Source of the DNA: Kangiella sp.
Lineage (GTDB): Bacteria > Pseudomonadota > Gammaproteobacteria > Enterobacterales > Kangiellaceae
Assembly: GCF_014762745.1 (NCBI RefSeq)
Contig: NZ_JABURJ010000110.1
Location: 25,645-89,644, forward strand
Direction: 5' to 3'
DNA: 64,000 nucleotides
The notes beneath the pieces are model-generated. The model was not told where the DNA came from. It searched no databases and saw only the letters and a program-made list of their open reading frames with translations. The translations under genes were made by a program, and so were the position numbers. This document shows, piece after piece, positions 1 to 9,163 of the stretch. Numbering within the stretch: the first letter of the stretch is position 1; each line of letters opens with the position of its first letter.

Positions 1-69
1 AAATGTTAGCGCAGAAAGAACTGCACCCAGCACTGCACATTTTTTTGTATTAAGGTAACTTTTTTTCAT
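1..69 (-). CDS. N-terminus of an exported protein (cut by window edge)
   Basis: Reading the minus strand from an ATG at 69 gives 23 codons open to the window edge (MKKSYLNTKKCAVLGAVLSA, then LTF). A basic start followed by a small-residue hydrophobic stretch is typical of a Sec signal peptide. A good ribosome binding site (AAGGAG, 8 nt before the ATG) supports the start. The rest of the protein lies outside the window, so its function cannot be named; an outer-membrane or periplasmic protein is the likely class. Confidence 0.6.
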   Translation of the reverse strand, partial: MKKSYLNTKKCAVLGAVLSALTF

Positions 70-287
70 AAAACTTACTCCTTGTTGATTGATCGCTTAT
101 TCCATATAAGCAGGAGTTATATTATGAATTTTGTAAGCCTTGACAATATGCGAAAAGCTGTAACTCATTGATTTTCATATTTGCATTGGATTTTTGATGT
201 GTTTTCAGCGATTGCATGATCGATTGTGAGATATGTCTTACACAAGAACGGCATATTTGCTGTGGCTTAGAATATTACAAAGAGCAG

Positions 288-309
288 ATTCCGGCTCGTA
301 GGCCGGAAT
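288..309. repeat. short GC-rich palindrome (ccggctcgtaggccgg type)
   Basis: An 8-bp perfect stem, attccggc (288-295) and gccggaat (302-309), closes a 6-nt loop. It lies in the non-coding stretch between the partial exported-protein gene and the DUF885 gene. It looks like a small dispersed extragenic palindrome. No T-run follows on either strand, so it is not an obvious terminator. Confidence 0.4.
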
Positions 310-367
310 GACAATACGTGAGGATGGTGCCTTGGGATGACGATGAGATGCACGATAAATGATAATA

Positions 368-455
368 GTAGGTTGGTGATGAACGAAGTGAATCCCAACA
401 GCAATGTAATTCAATAAGTATTTGTTGGGATTCACTTCGTTCATCACCAACCTAC
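368..455. repeat. 88-bp REP-like inverted-repeat element, copy 1
   Basis: Two perfect 33-bp arms (368-400 and 423-455) in inverted orientation are separated by 22 nt. Each arm starts with a GTAG foot, and each can fold on its own: GTTGG-T-GAT pairs with ATCCCAAC around an 11-nt loop, with a single bulged T. A GTAG foot plus an imperfect hairpin is the known layout of REP sequences, so the element is an inverted REP pair. A second copy with the same total length and spacer length lies at 2636-2723, on the other side of the DUF885 gene. Confidence 0.8.
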
Positions 456-520
456 ATCCAGATCGAGCAACAAAAAATCCTGCCCCCCTGATACATCACC
501 AGTCGACGTTTTCTAAAACT

Positions 521-546
521 AAAAAGGCGAGCACATTGGCTCGCCT
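521..546 (-). terminator. Rho-independent terminator of the DUF885 gene
   Basis: The stem aggcgagc (525-532) / gctcgcct (539-546) has a 6-nt loop. On the minus strand it is followed by a T-run (A-run 521-525). It lies about 20 nt past the stop codon of the minus-strand DUF885 gene. Confidence 0.8.
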
Positions 547-566
547 CAACTCTATTGCTACTGTTT

Positions 567-2483
567 TTAGTACTTCGGTTTCTTGCTTTCAATCCAGGCG
601 TCAATTTTATCATTAAGCACTGACATGGATACGGCACCACCGAGTAACACTAAATCATGGAACTCTTTGATGTCGAATGCTTCACCAAGTTCTTCTTTGG
701 CTTTTTCGCGCTGATCGACGATATTCAACATGCCGAGCTTATAACCCAATGCCTGGCCGGGCCATACCATGTAGCGTTCGATTTCTGATACGACGCTGGA
801 CTGAGCCGTACCGGTTTTTTCGGCCATATAGTCAATCGCTTGTTCGCGTGTCCACTTTTTATGATGCAGTCCGGTATCAACCACTAAACGAACGGCGCGG
901 AACAGTTCCGCTTTGAGGCGTCCTAAGTCGCCATAAGGGTCATCTTTGTACATGCCCATTTCCCAGGCCACTAACTCTGAGTACAAAGCCCAACCTTCGA
1001 CGTAGGCATTGTACGGAGCGATACGGCGGATCAGGGGCAAGCTTTCTTGCGCCATATTTAATGCGATTTGCCAGTGATGGCCCGGATTAGCTTCATGGTA
1101 AGTCAGCGTCTTCAAATCAAACTTAGGATTGGCCTTCATGTCCTTAAGGTTGATCCAATAAACACCTGGCTCAGAACCATCCAGTGGCGGTGGCGTATAT
1201 TGTCCGCCAGGAGCACCGTCTTGTCGCTCAACCGGTATACGTCGAATCTCAACATCGTAAGGAGGAATGGTTGCAAAGCGGGTTGGCATCACTTCATTGA
1301 TCTCTGCAAGCATCCCATTAAGATCATCCAGCAGTTTCTGCCGGCCCTCATCTGAATCTTCGTAAATGAATCGGTCTTCGTCATTCAAAGAAGCCATGCG
1401 TTCCCCGACAGTGCCTTCTTCATACCCTTCCGATTTCAGAATCGCATCCATCTCTGCGGTAATTCGTTCCACTTCATCAAGACCAATCTGATGCACTTCT
1501 TCCGGTGTCAAATCAGTATCGCCCAACTCACTGACCGCATAGCGATAAAACTCTGCGCCGTTCGGTTGCGCCCAGATCCCAGACTCTTCGGGCGCCTTTT
1601 CCAGCAAATCTTCCATTACCATCGCCAGGGTTTTATAAGCAGGGTAAATCGTGGTCTTGGTGATGCTGACCGCATCAAACATCATTTTTTCTTTTTCCTC
1701 ATCAGGAATATCGAGCTTATCCAATTTGGTCTGTAAGTTAGTCACCAGCGCATGTTGCTCAGGTTCTGCTGCGATAAAACCATTCAGGAAGTTAAGCGCG
1801 CCATTGACGATAACCTTGGGCGGCACCCAGCCCTGTTCAGCATCAGCCAGCACTTTACTCTTAACACTTTCAATCATGTCGCCAAACTGTGCCATTCTGG
1901 CGATATAGTCTTTAGCATTTTGCTCGTTTTTAATCGGATGATTGTTTTGCAGCAGGTTAGGCACATCAATTGCTGGCCCATTGATTTGACTGACGATAAA
2001 GGGAGAGTGCCCCATCCAGCTGTCAATGAAACCAATATCAAACTGCTTTTCGCCTGAATAGTACTGAGCCAGATCAATGACTACCTTTCGATTCTCTTCG
2101 CCCTGAATAGTATCCGAATTCAGCTCCGCTAGCTGGTCGGCGTAATGGCGTAAACTCTGGCGCAGAGCCTTTTCGGCAGCAGGCGAATAATCGGGCAGCT
2201 TATCCTGATAGTAACCACCAGCGATCTCCTGGCTGACACCATACATGGTTGCGTCCATAGGACGAGCAGCAAATAGAGTGGCTGTAACTTTGTCATAAAG
2301 AACTTCAGGAGTAACTTTGGTTTGCTTGTGCGCCTGCTCCTTAGAAACCGCTGTCTCAGCCTGTTGCTGCTGACTCGCCTTCTCCTGCTGCTCTTCTTCT
2401 TGCTGACAGCCCGCACTCAGTAGAGCAGCACTAACCAACAGACTAACCATAGTTTTACGATTAACTCGTTTTGTGAAAGACAT
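567..2483 (-). CDS. DUF885 family lipoprotein, putative metallo-hydrolase
   Basis: A 638-aa protein. The N-terminus is a lipoprotein signal with lipobox LLSAGC, followed by a Q/E-rich linker (residues about 27-50), so it is expected to be membrane-anchored in the periplasm. The HEANPGHHW motif near residue 461 matches the HExxPGH signature of the DUF885 family, which resembles gluzincin peptidases. Full-length for the family; substrate unknown. It is a single gene with its own terminator, and REP-like palindromes lie on both sides. Family membership is clear; peptidase activity is an inference from the motif. Confidence 0.85.
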   Translation of the reverse strand: MSFTKRVNRKTMVSLLVSAALLSAGCQQEEEQQEKASQQQQAETAVSKEQAHKQTKVTPEVLYDKVTATLFAARPMDATMYGVSQEIAGGYYQDKLPDYSPAAEKALRQSLRHYADQLAELNSDTIQGEENRKVVIDLAQYYSGEKQFDIGFIDSWMGHSPFIVSQINGPAIDVPNLLQNNHPIKNEQNAKDYIARMAQFGDMIESVKSKVLADAEQGWVPPKVIVNGALNFLNGFIAAEPEQHALVTNLQTKLDKLDIPDEEKEKMMFDAVSITKTTIYPAYKTLAMVMEDLLEKAPEESGIWAQPNGAEFYRYAVSELGDTDLTPEEVHQIGLDEVERITAEMDAILKSEGYEEGTVGERMASLNDEDRFIYEDSDEGRQKLLDDLNGMLAEINEVMPTRFATIPPYDVEIRRIPVERQDGAPGGQYTPPPLDGSEPGVYWINLKDMKANPKFDLKTLTYHEANPGHHWQIALNMAQESLPLIRRIAPYNAYVEGWALYSELVAWEMGMYKDDPYGDLGRLKAELFRAVRLVVDTGLHHKKWTREQAIDYMAEKTGTAQSSVVSEIERYMVWPGQALGYKLGMLNIVDQREKAKEELGEAFDIKEFHDLVLLGGAVSMSVLNDKIDAWIESKKPKY

Positions 2484-2635
2484 ACCTACACCCTTTATAT
2501 TGTTTGTGTGGAACGATTATTAATGATAATCGGACAAATGTCACATGCGCAGGTTCAGGGTAAATCAGCGGCGATAGTCATTGTTGCTGAGCCGGTCACA
2601 ATTCTACACCTTTTCATCTATACATTATTTTTCTT

Positions 2636-2723
2636 GTAGGCTGGCGATGAACGAAGTGAATCCCAGCATTTCAGGCATAACTCAAAATATTGCTGGGATT
2701 CACTTCGTTCATCACCAGCCTAC
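2636..2723. repeat. 88-bp REP-like inverted-repeat element, copy 2
   Basis: The arms at 2636-2668 and 2691-2723 (33 bp, one mismatch) flank a 22-nt spacer that differs in sequence from that of copy 1. The single-arm hairpin here is GCTGG-C-GAT / ATCCCAGC. Compared with copy 1 (GTTGG/CCAAC), the T-to-C and A-to-G changes compensate each other, so the arm hairpin itself seems conserved. It sits between the DUF885 gene and yajQ. Confidence 0.8.
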
Positions 2724-2812
2724 GGACTACGAAACTAACACCTCATAACTGGCCTGCTGATAATTTTGCCTTATAATAGCGGCTATTCTTTATTTGATTG
2801 ATAGGACTGACC

Positions 2813-3298
2813 ATGCCATCTTTTGATATTGTTTCTGAAGTGGATAAACACGAGATTACCAATACTGTTGATAATGCCAACCGAGAGCTATCGACTCGTT
2901 TTGATTTCCGCGGAGTGGATGCAAGCTTTGAGCAGACTGGCGAGAGCATTAAAATCACTGCCGAAGCCGAGTTTCAGGTCGATCAGATGATCGATATTCT
3001 TTATAAAGCCTGCGTTAAGCGTGATATTGATACCAATGCGTTGGATATCACCGATGATGCCACCCATTCCGGCAAGACCTTTTATAAGACGGCCACTTTC
3101 AAGCAGGGTATTGATAAAGATATCGCTAAAAAAATTGTCAAATTGATAAAAGACTCCAAGTTAAAAGTTCAGGCAGCGATTCAGGGCGAAGAAGTGCGAG
3201 TGACGGGTAAAAAACGTGATGATTTGCAGCAGGTTATGGCACTGGTCAGACAGGCAGAGCTGGGGCAGCCGTTTCAGTTTAAGAATTTCAGGGATTGA
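2813..3298 (+). CDS. yajQ: YajQ family cyclic-di-GMP-binding protein
   Basis: 161 aa, beginning [10 protein letters not shown], the standard start of this family; an upstream TTG at 2798 would add five residues and is not needed. YajQ proteins have two ferredoxin-like domains and bind nucleotides. The Xanthomonas homologue is a c-di-GMP effector that works through a transcription factor. The conserved opening and the DFRGVDASF segment near residue 36 support the family, and the length is typical. Monocistronic, with a hairpin and T-run downstream. The window also encodes two GGDEF proteins that could supply c-di-GMP. Confidence 0.92.
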   Translation: MPSFDIVSEVDKHEITNTVDNANRELSTRFDFRGVDASFEQTGESIKITAEAEFQVDQMIDILYKACVKRDIDTNALDITDDATHSGKTFYKTATFKQGIDKDIAKKIVKLIKDSKLKVQAAIQGEEVRVTGKKRDDLQQVMALVRQAELGQPFQFKNFRD

Positions 3299-3305
3299 TG
3301 TTTTC

Positions 3306-3367
3306 GGGCAGGCACATTGGCCTGCCCCTACCCCAATCATTGAGCCCCTTGCCTAAGAGGGGCTTTT
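3306..3367 (+). terminator. tandem hairpins downstream of yajQ, second with T-run
   Basis: The first hairpin is gggcaggc (3306-3313) / gcctgccc (3320-3327), loop acattg, without a T-run. The second is agcccct (3343-3349) / aggggct (3358-3364), running into TTTT. The second is a credible intrinsic terminator for yajQ. Confidence 0.7.
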
Positions 3368-3623
3368 CGGCTATAAAAGAGCCCATGCATTATTTTCCAC
3401 ATCAAAAAACATCAGGATTCATCTTTGCCCACCAGGGTGGTTGTAAATGGATTCTCGATTGAATACGCATTCCTTTCTTGCGCCGATTGCGCGCACCTGT
3501 TTTTCCTAGTATTTTCGTTTAATCGTTTCGTTATTTTTCTAGCTGATTGACAGTGTTTTCGATTCGTTCGCGCTGTAACTTATTGAATTTGAAATTGGCT
3601 AGCTAATTTGATTTGAGGTTTCT
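3368..3623 (+). promoter_or_regulatory. leader region of the kynurenine operon
   Basis: About 255 non-coding bases upstream of the catabolic operon. A TTGACA box lies at 3547-3552, but no convincing -10 box sits 16-18 nt after it, so no promoter is called. A CTAGCT(G/A)ATT-type motif occurs twice about 60 nt apart (near 3540 and 3599) and could be an operator for a catabolic regulator. No open frame of note. Confidence 0.3.
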
Positions 3624-4046
3624 ATGAGTGAGAAATTCGTATCTTCGTCAGCCCCGGAACCCGTCGGTCTGTATCCCCATGCGCGTCGTGTTGGTCACTT
3701 ACTGTTCTTGTCGGGTGTTGGCCCACGCAAAAAAGGCAGCAAGGATATTCCTGGTGTCACTTTAGATGATGAGGGCAATATCATTGAGTACTGCATTGAG
3801 ACGCAATGTCGTAGTGTCTTTGAAAACGTTCGTGCCATTTTGCTGGAGTCGGGTTCAAGCTGGGATCAACTGGTGGATGTGCAGGTGTTTCTGACCAACA
3901 TGAAAGATGATTTCAAAACCTACAATAAAATCTACGCAGAATACTTTGCTGACAATCAACCTTGTCGCACCACCATTGAAATCAGTTCGCTACCCACTCC
4001 GATTGCGATTGAGCTGAAATGCATCGCCACTATTTACGATGATTAA
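3624..4046 (+). CDS. RidA-family 2-aminomuconate deaminase
   Basis: A 140-aa protein of the RidA (YjgF/YER057c) fold, with FLSGVGP near residues 29-35 and the typical C-terminal ELKCIATI strand. In Pseudomonas nitrobenzoate and kynurenine pathways a RidA-type protein (AmnD/NbaF) deaminates 2-aminomuconate to 4-oxalocrotonate. Its position directly before HAO and ACMSD genes supports that role rather than generic enamine deamination. First gene of the operon; GAGG precedes the ATG. General RidA activity is the alternative. Confidence 0.8.
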   Translation: MSEKFVSSSAPEPVGLYPHARRVGHLLFLSGVGPRKKGSKDIPGVTLDDEGNIIEYCIETQCRSVFENVRAILLESGSSWDQLVDVQVFLTNMKDDFKTYNKIYAEYFADNQPCRTTIEISSLPTPIAIELKCIATIYDD

Positions 4047-4057
4047 GGAGAATCGCC

Positions 4058-4600
4058 ATGAGTGATAAGACATTAACACCGGTTCCACCTTTTAATTTTC
4101 AGAAATGGATAGATGAGAACCGTCATTTGTTACAACCGCCTGTTTGCAACAAACAGGTTTTTGAACAGGATGACTTTATTGTAATGGTCGTTGGTGGCCC
4201 TAATGGTCGTCGCGATTATCATTATGATGAAGGTCCTGAGTTTTTCTATCAGCTGGAAGGCGAGATGGAATTACGTACCATTCAAAATGGCGAACGTGTC
4301 AATTACCCGATTAAAGCGGGGGAAATATTCCTGTTGCCACCGAGAGTTCCGCACTCGCCGGTTCGTTTCGAAAACTCTATTGGTCTGGTAGTTGAACGTA
4401 AACGACTGGAGCATGAGCAAGACGGCTTGATGTGGTTCTGTGAGAACTGCGATAACAAATTATATGAAGAGTATTTCCATCTAACCAATGTAGAAAAAGA
4501 TTTCCTGCCGGTCTTCGAGCGCTTTTTAGAAAACGAAGAGCATCGTACCTGCGACAAGTGCGGTACGGTGATGCCTAAACAAAACAAACTGGATCTTTAA
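4058..4600 (+). CDS. nbaC: 3-hydroxyanthranilate 3,4-dioxygenase
   Basis: A 180-aa cupin enzyme that opens the ring of 3-hydroxyanthranilate to 2-amino-3-carboxymuconate semialdehyde. Iron-ligand motifs are visible: [16 protein letters not shown] (His and Glu) and PHSPVRF (His). The C-terminus carries CENC (about 127) and CDKCG (about 167), the rubredoxin-like second metal site of bacterial HAO. Length matches the bacterial family. It lies 11 nt after the deaminase gene and 3 nt before the ACMSD gene; GGAG precedes the ATG. Confidence 0.95.
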   Translation: MSDKTLTPVPPFNFQKWIDENRHLLQPPVCNKQVFEQDDFIVMVVGGPNGRRDYHYDEGPEFFYQLEGEMELRTIQNGERVNYPIKAGEIFLLPPRVPHSPVRFENSIGLVVERKRLEHEQDGLMWFCENCDNKLYEEYFHLTNVEKDFLPVFERFLENEEHRTCDKCGTVMPKQNKLDL

Positions 4601-4603
4601 TTT

Positions 4604-5623
4604 ATGTCTGATTTGAAGATTGACATTCATACTCATATTCTTCCGAAAAATTGGCCGGACTTAAAAGAAAGATACGGCTATGGCGGCTTTGTGCAATTGG
4701 AGCATCATAAGTGCGACTGTGCGCGAATGATGGTCGATGGTAAGTTCTTCCGCGAAGTTCAGGAAAACTGCTGGTCACCGGAAGTGCGCATGAAAGACTG
4801 CGATCATCACGGCGTTCATGTTCAGGTCTTGTCTACAGTGCCAATCATGTTCAACTACTGGGCCAAACCAGAAGACACCCTAGATTTGTCGCGTTTTCTC
4901 AATGACCACATCGCTGAAGTGGTAGAGCGTTACCCTACCCGTTTTGTTGGCCTCGGCACTTTACCGATGCAGTCACCTAAGTTAGCGATTCAGGAACTGG
5001 AACGCTGTGTTAAGGAGCTGGGGCTGGCTGGCGTGCAAATTGGTTCGCATATCAATGACTGGAATTTGAACGACGAAAACCTGTTTGAAGTCTTTGCCGC
5101 GGCAGAAGAATTAGGTGCAGCAATCTTTGTTCATCCATGGGACATGGTTGGCAAAGAGAAAATGCAGAAATACTGGATGCCCTGGTTAGTGGGTATGCCT
5201 GCGGAAAGTTCTCTGGCGATTTGCTCAATGATTTTTGGTGGTGTTTTAGAACGTTTGCCAAATCTGCGAATTGCTTTTGCCCATGGCGGCGGAAGTTTCC
5301 CCGCAACACTCGGTCGTATCGAGCATGCCTATGAAGTTCGTCCTGATTTGATGCGCGTCGATAATCCGCATCATCCGCGTAAATATCTTGAACAAATATA
5401 TCTTGATACACTGGTCCATGATCCGAAGATGCTTGAGTACCTGGTTGATTTAATGGGCCCCCATAAACTGGCGCTCGGTACCGACTATCCATTCCCATTA
5501 GGAGAGCTTGAGCCGGGTAAATTAATTGAGTCCATGAACTATGATAAAGCGGTTTCGGATCGCTTACTGCATGGAACCGCACTTGAGTGGCTCAATCTGG
5601 ATAAAGGACGCTTTCTCAAATGA
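4604..5623 (+). CDS. nbaD: 2-amino-3-carboxymuconate-6-semialdehyde decarboxylase (ACMSD)
   Basis: A 339-aa amidohydrolase-superfamily decarboxylase that removes CO2 from the HAO product, steering it from quinolinate toward 2-aminomuconate semialdehyde. The metal-binding HxH (DIHTHILP, residues 7-14), the FVHPWD segment around residue 175 and the late Asp in GTDYPFP (near 293) fit ACMSD. The ORF is full length. Its stop overlaps the next start as ATGA, which implies translational coupling. Confidence 0.93.
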   Translation: MSDLKIDIHTHILPKNWPDLKERYGYGGFVQLEHHKCDCARMMVDGKFFREVQENCWSPEVRMKDCDHHGVHVQVLSTVPIMFNYWAKPEDTLDLSRFLNDHIAEVVERYPTRFVGLGTLPMQSPKLAIQELERCVKELGLAGVQIGSHINDWNLNDENLFEVFAAAEELGAAIFVHPWDMVGKEKMQKYWMPWLVGMPAESSLAICSMIFGGVLERLPNLRIAFAHGGGSFPATLGRIEHAYEVRPDLMRVDNPHHPRKYLEQIYLDTLVHDPKMLEYLVDLMGPHKLALGTDYPFPLGELEPGKLIESMNYDKAVSDRLLHGTALEWLNLDKGRFLK

Positions 5624-6477
5624 GTAAGTTCAACCTAATCACAGAGTTTATGGGCAAGCGTTATCAGGTAGATATAAAACATCCTCACTCGATAGCGATT
5701 CCTTTAAACTTTGATGGCAAGCAGCCCAATCATTTTGGTGCTGAAATTGCTAAACGACAGCCGCTTCAGGCTGGCAGCTTTATTGGTGACACCACTAAAG
5801 GCGGCAGTTGTAATGTTGATTCGATTCAACTGGTTCCTCATTGCAATGGCACCCATACTGAATCGATTCATCATATTTGTGATCAAAAGGTCTCGGTCGG
5901 CGCCATTTTTAATAATAGCTTGTCTGTTGCTTGCGTGATCAGCATTGAGCCAATGTTGGCAGAAGCCACTAACGATAGCTATCGACCAACTCTTGAAGAT
6001 GCTGATCGAGTCATTGATATGGCACAACTGCAGCAGGCTATTGATAACGATACGCTGAACAACATTGAAAGCTTAGTAGTGCGCTGTGCTCCCAATCATG
6101 ATGTTAAAAAGTCATACCGGTACGATGATACCAATCAGCCACCATTCTTTACTCAAGAAGCAATGCAATGGTTGGCGGATAGTCCTATAAAGCACTTACT
6201 GGTTGATTTTCCTTCGGTGGACAAAATGTATGATGAGGGCCATTTAACCAATCACCATATATACTGGAACTTGGAAGCTGATAGTCATCAGCTGACGGAC
6301 ACCGCACGTTGCGATAGAACCATTACTGAAATGATATTTGTGCCTGACGATATTGCTGATGGCATCTATTGCCTCAACCTGCAAATACCCGCATTTGAAT
6401 TAGACGCAGCACCGAGCCGCCCGATTCTTTACCCATTAATTGAATGTTCTGAAACACATTCAGAACAAGAACAATAA
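5620..6477 (+). CDS. cyclase-family hydrolase, candidate kynurenine formamidase
   Basis: A 285-aa protein with the metal-binding region HCNGTHTESIHH (about residues 73-84), a variant of the HxGTHxDxPxH signature of the cyclase/KynB superfamily. Given the neighbours, hydrolysis of N-formylkynurenine to kynurenine is the likely reaction. The Asp-to-Glu and Pro-to-Ile changes and the longer chain set it apart from classical KynB (about 210 aa). Start overlaps the ACMSD stop. The superfamily is clear; the formamidase role is inferred from context. Confidence 0.7.
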   Translation: MSKFNLITEFMGKRYQVDIKHPHSIAIPLNFDGKQPNHFGAEIAKRQPLQAGSFIGDTTKGGSCNVDSIQLVPHCNGTHTESIHHICDQKVSVGAIFNNSLSVACVISIEPMLAEATNDSYRPTLEDADRVIDMAQLQQAIDNDTLNNIESLVVRCAPNHDVKKSYRYDDTNQPPFFTQEAMQWLADSPIKHLLVDFPSVDKMYDEGHLTNHHIYWNLEADSHQLTDTARCDRTITEMIFVPDDIADGIYCLNLQIPAFELDAAPSRPILYPLIECSETHSEQEQ

Positions 6478-6497
6478 AGCATTAAGAAGAAACCATT

Positions 6498-7775
6498 ATG
6501 AATACTATTTTTTCACTTGAGCATGCGCAACAACTCGATCAACAGGATCCGTTAAAGCAGATGCGTGAACAATTTCATATTCCGAAACAAGACAATGGTG
6601 ATGATGAAATTTACCTGTGTGGTAACTCGCTTGGCTTACAGCCAAAACGCACACAGGAATACTTAAACTATGAGCTGAGCCAGTGGCAAAAGCTGGGCGT
6701 TAAAGGTCACTTTTCGGGTGAGTTTCCGTGGATGCCCTACCATGAATTTCTAACCGAAGAGTCTGCCAAACTAGTTGGCGCAAAAAATTCTGAAGTGGTT
6801 TGCATGAACTCGCTAACCGCTAACCTGCACTTTATGATGGTCAGCTTTTATCGCCCCAATAAAACGCGTAATAAAATTCTAATCGAAGACCATGCCTTCC
6901 CTTCTGATCATTATGCGGTTGAATCACAAGTTCGCTTTCATGGCTTTGATCCAGACCAAGCAATGCTGTTAGCTAAACCACGCGAGGGTGAAGAAACCTT
7001 ACGCACGGAAGATCTTTTAAACCTGATCGAACTGCATGGTGAAGAAATAGCGCTAATCATGCTGCCCGGCGTTCAGTATTACACCGGTCAAGTTCTCGAT
7101 ATGAAAGCCATTACCGAAGCCGGTCATGCCAAGGGCTGTATGGTGGGTTTCGATTTGGCTCATGCTACCGGCAACATTCCGATGAGTTTGCATGACTGGG
7201 ATGTGGATTTTGCCGCCTGGTGTTCTTATAAATATTTAAACTCTGGTCCGGGTTCAGTGGCCGGTTGTTTCGTGCATGAAAAGCATCACACCAATTTAGA
7301 GCTTCCTCGATTTGCTGGCTGGTGGGGACACGACAAAGAATCGCGCTTTAGAATGGAAAATCGGTTTGTGCCAATGCAGAGTGCAGAAGCCTGGCAGGTA
7401 TCCAACCCACCTATTCTGTCCTTAGCTGCCATTCGTGCCTCGTTAGATACGATAAAAGATGCAGGCGGTATTCTTGCGCTTCGCAAAAAGTCATTGAAGC
7501 TGACTCGTTACCTGCGTGACCTGTTAGAACAGGAACTGGCAGATGAAATTAATATTTTAACTCCTGCCGATGAAAAGGCTTCCGGTTGCCAGTTATCCTT
7601 GACCGTAAACTTGCATGGCCTTGATGGCAAAACTGTTTTTGATCGTATTGAAGCTGCTGGCGTTACCTGTGATTTCCGTCATCCAAATGTCATTCGTGTT
7701 GCTCCGGTTCCTTTGTATAACTCATTTGAAGATGCTTACCGCTTTGTAACCATCTTAAAAGATAGTTTACAGTGA
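6498..7775 (+). CDS. kynU: kynureninase
   Basis: A 425-aa PLP enzyme that cleaves (3-hydroxy)kynurenine to (3-hydroxy)anthranilate and alanine. The PLP-lysine segment CSYKYLNSGPG lies near residue 243. LCGNSLGLQP near residue 35 and GWWGHDKESRF near 274 are kynureninase hallmarks. Full length. AAGAAG precedes the ATG. The stop overlaps an upstream GTG of the kmo frame. Confidence 0.96.
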   Translation: MNTIFSLEHAQQLDQQDPLKQMREQFHIPKQDNGDDEIYLCGNSLGLQPKRTQEYLNYELSQWQKLGVKGHFSGEFPWMPYHEFLTEESAKLVGAKNSEVVCMNSLTANLHFMMVSFYRPNKTRNKILIEDHAFPSDHYAVESQVRFHGFDPDQAMLLAKPREGEETLRTEDLLNLIELHGEEIALIMLPGVQYYTGQVLDMKAITEAGHAKGCMVGFDLAHATGNIPMSLHDWDVDFAAWCSYKYLNSGPGSVAGCFVHEKHHTNLELPRFAGWWGHDKESRFRMENRFVPMQSAEAWQVSNPPILSLAAIRASLDTIKDAGGILALRKKSLKLTRYLRDLLEQELADEINILTPADEKASGCQLSLTVNLHGLDGKTVFDRIEAAGVTCDFRHPNVIRVAPVPLYNSFEDAYRFVTILKDSLQ

Positions 7776-7783
7776 GGCCTGCC

Positions 7784-9163
7784 ATGTCAGTAACTCAAGA
7801 TAAACACATCACTCTCATTGGCGCCGGTCTGGTTGGTTCGCTGGCCAGTATCTATTTGGGCTTGCGCGGCTACAAAGTCGATGTTTACGAAAAACTGCCG
7901 GACATTCGCCTGGAAGATATTCCGGCTGGTCGCTCAATCAATCTGGCGCTGGCTAATCGCGGCATTCGTCCTTTGCAGCAGGTTGGCATCATGGAGCAGG
8001 TTGAGAAATTGCTGATCCCCATGAAAGGTCGCATGCTGCATGATGAAGCGGGCGAGCTCCAATTCCAGTCTTACGGACAACGCCCTGAAGAGGTCATTTA
8101 TTCGGTATCCCGTGCTGGCTTAGTCAGTCTATTGCGCGACGAAGCCGAAGCCACTGGCAATGTTACTTTCCACTTTAAGCACCCTTTGGTCGACATCGAT
8201 TTCGACAAGCAGAGCTTTACTGTTGAAGATGCCATGACGGGTAACAAGCAAACCTTAAACTATGACATTTTGCTGGCAACCGATGGGGCTGGTTCGCCAG
8301 TGCGTCAATTTATGGAAGCGGCCAAGGTTGGTCAGTTCAGTTCAGAGCTACTTGCACATAACTATAAAGAGTTAACCATTCCTGCCGATCAAGCCGGCAA
8401 TTTTCAGATTGAAAAGGAAGCCCTGCATATCTGGCCACGTGGTGGTTATATGGTGATTGCGCTGCCGAATCTTGATGGTTCTTTTACGGTTACCTTGTTT
8501 ATGCCAACCAAGAACGGCGAAGCCAGCTTTGCTAACTTAAACACACCAGAAAAAGTCGACAGCTTTTTCAAAAAGTATTTCAAAGATGCGTATGTTCTGA
8601 TCCCTAATTTAACCGAACTGTTTTTCGATAATCCGACCGGCGTTCTGGGTACAGTGCGTAGCGAGAAATGGTTCCATGGCAACGCCATGATTTTTGGTGA
8701 TGCGGCCCATGCCATTGTGCCTTTTCATGGACAAGGCATGAACTGCGGCTTCGAAGATTGCGCTGAGTTGAATACCTTGTTAAATCAATTTAACGACGAC
8801 TGGCAAAAAGTTTTCCCGGCTTTTAATCAAGCACGTCGCGATAATGCCAATGCGATTGCCGATATGGCTTTGGACAACTATATTGAGATGCGTGATTCTG
8901 TGCGTGACCCCAAGTTCCACCTTAAAAAGGCTATCGCCTTTGAATTAGAGAAGCGCTTCCCTGAACAATTCATTCCACGCTACTCAATGGTCATGTTCCA
9001 TCACATACCTTATGCTCAGGCGCAAAGTCGTGGTGCCGTCCAGGCTAACATTTTGCAACAACTTGCTAAGGATATTGATAGTCTGGATCGGGTAGACTGG
9101 ACACTTGCTACTCACTTGGTTCAAGACCAGTTATCCGTGTTACCAAAGGATTATCTACAATGA
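7784..9163 (+). CDS. kmo: kynurenine 3-monooxygenase
   Basis: A 459-aa FAD-dependent hydroxylase converting kynurenine to 3-hydroxykynurenine with NADPH and O2. The N-terminal dinucleotide motif is IGAGLVGSL and the second FAD motif is FGDAAHAIVPFHGQGMNCGFED (given as FGDAAHA with GQGMN). The frame could start at GTG 7772, but ATG 7784 has GAGG six bases ahead and gives the normal N-terminus. Its stop overlaps the start of the M28 peptidase gene (ATGA). Confidence 0.95.
   Translation: MSVTQDKHITLIGAGLVGSLASIYLGLRGYKVDVYEKLPDIRLEDIPAGRSINLALANRGIRPLQQVGIMEQVEKLLIPMKGRMLHDEAGELQFQSYGQRPEEVIYSVSRAGLVSLLRDEAEATGNVTFHFKHPLVDIDFDKQSFTVEDAMTGNKQTLNYDILLATDGAGSPVRQFMEAAKVGQFSSELLAHNYKELTIPADQAGNFQIEKEALHIWPRGGYMVIALPNLDGSFTVTLFMPTKNGEASFANLNTPEKVDSFFKKYFKDAYVLIPNLTELFFDNPTGVLGTVRSEKWFHGNAMIFGDAAHAIVPFHGQGMNCGFEDCAELNTLLNQFNDDWQKVFPAFNQARRDNANAIADMALDNYIEMRDSVRDPKFHLKKAIAFELEKRFPEQFIPRYSMVMFHHIPYAQAQSRGAVQANILQQLAKDIDSLDRVDWTLATHLVQDQLSVLPKDYLQ

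Noticed and set aside
3547..3581. Sigma-70 promoter built on TTGACA at 3547
   Set aside because: No acceptable -10 box lies 16-18 nt downstream.
5052..5582. 176-codon minus-strand frame inside the ACMSD gene
   Set aside because: It is a shadow of a full-length conserved gene, has no ribosome site and a composition unlike a real protein.
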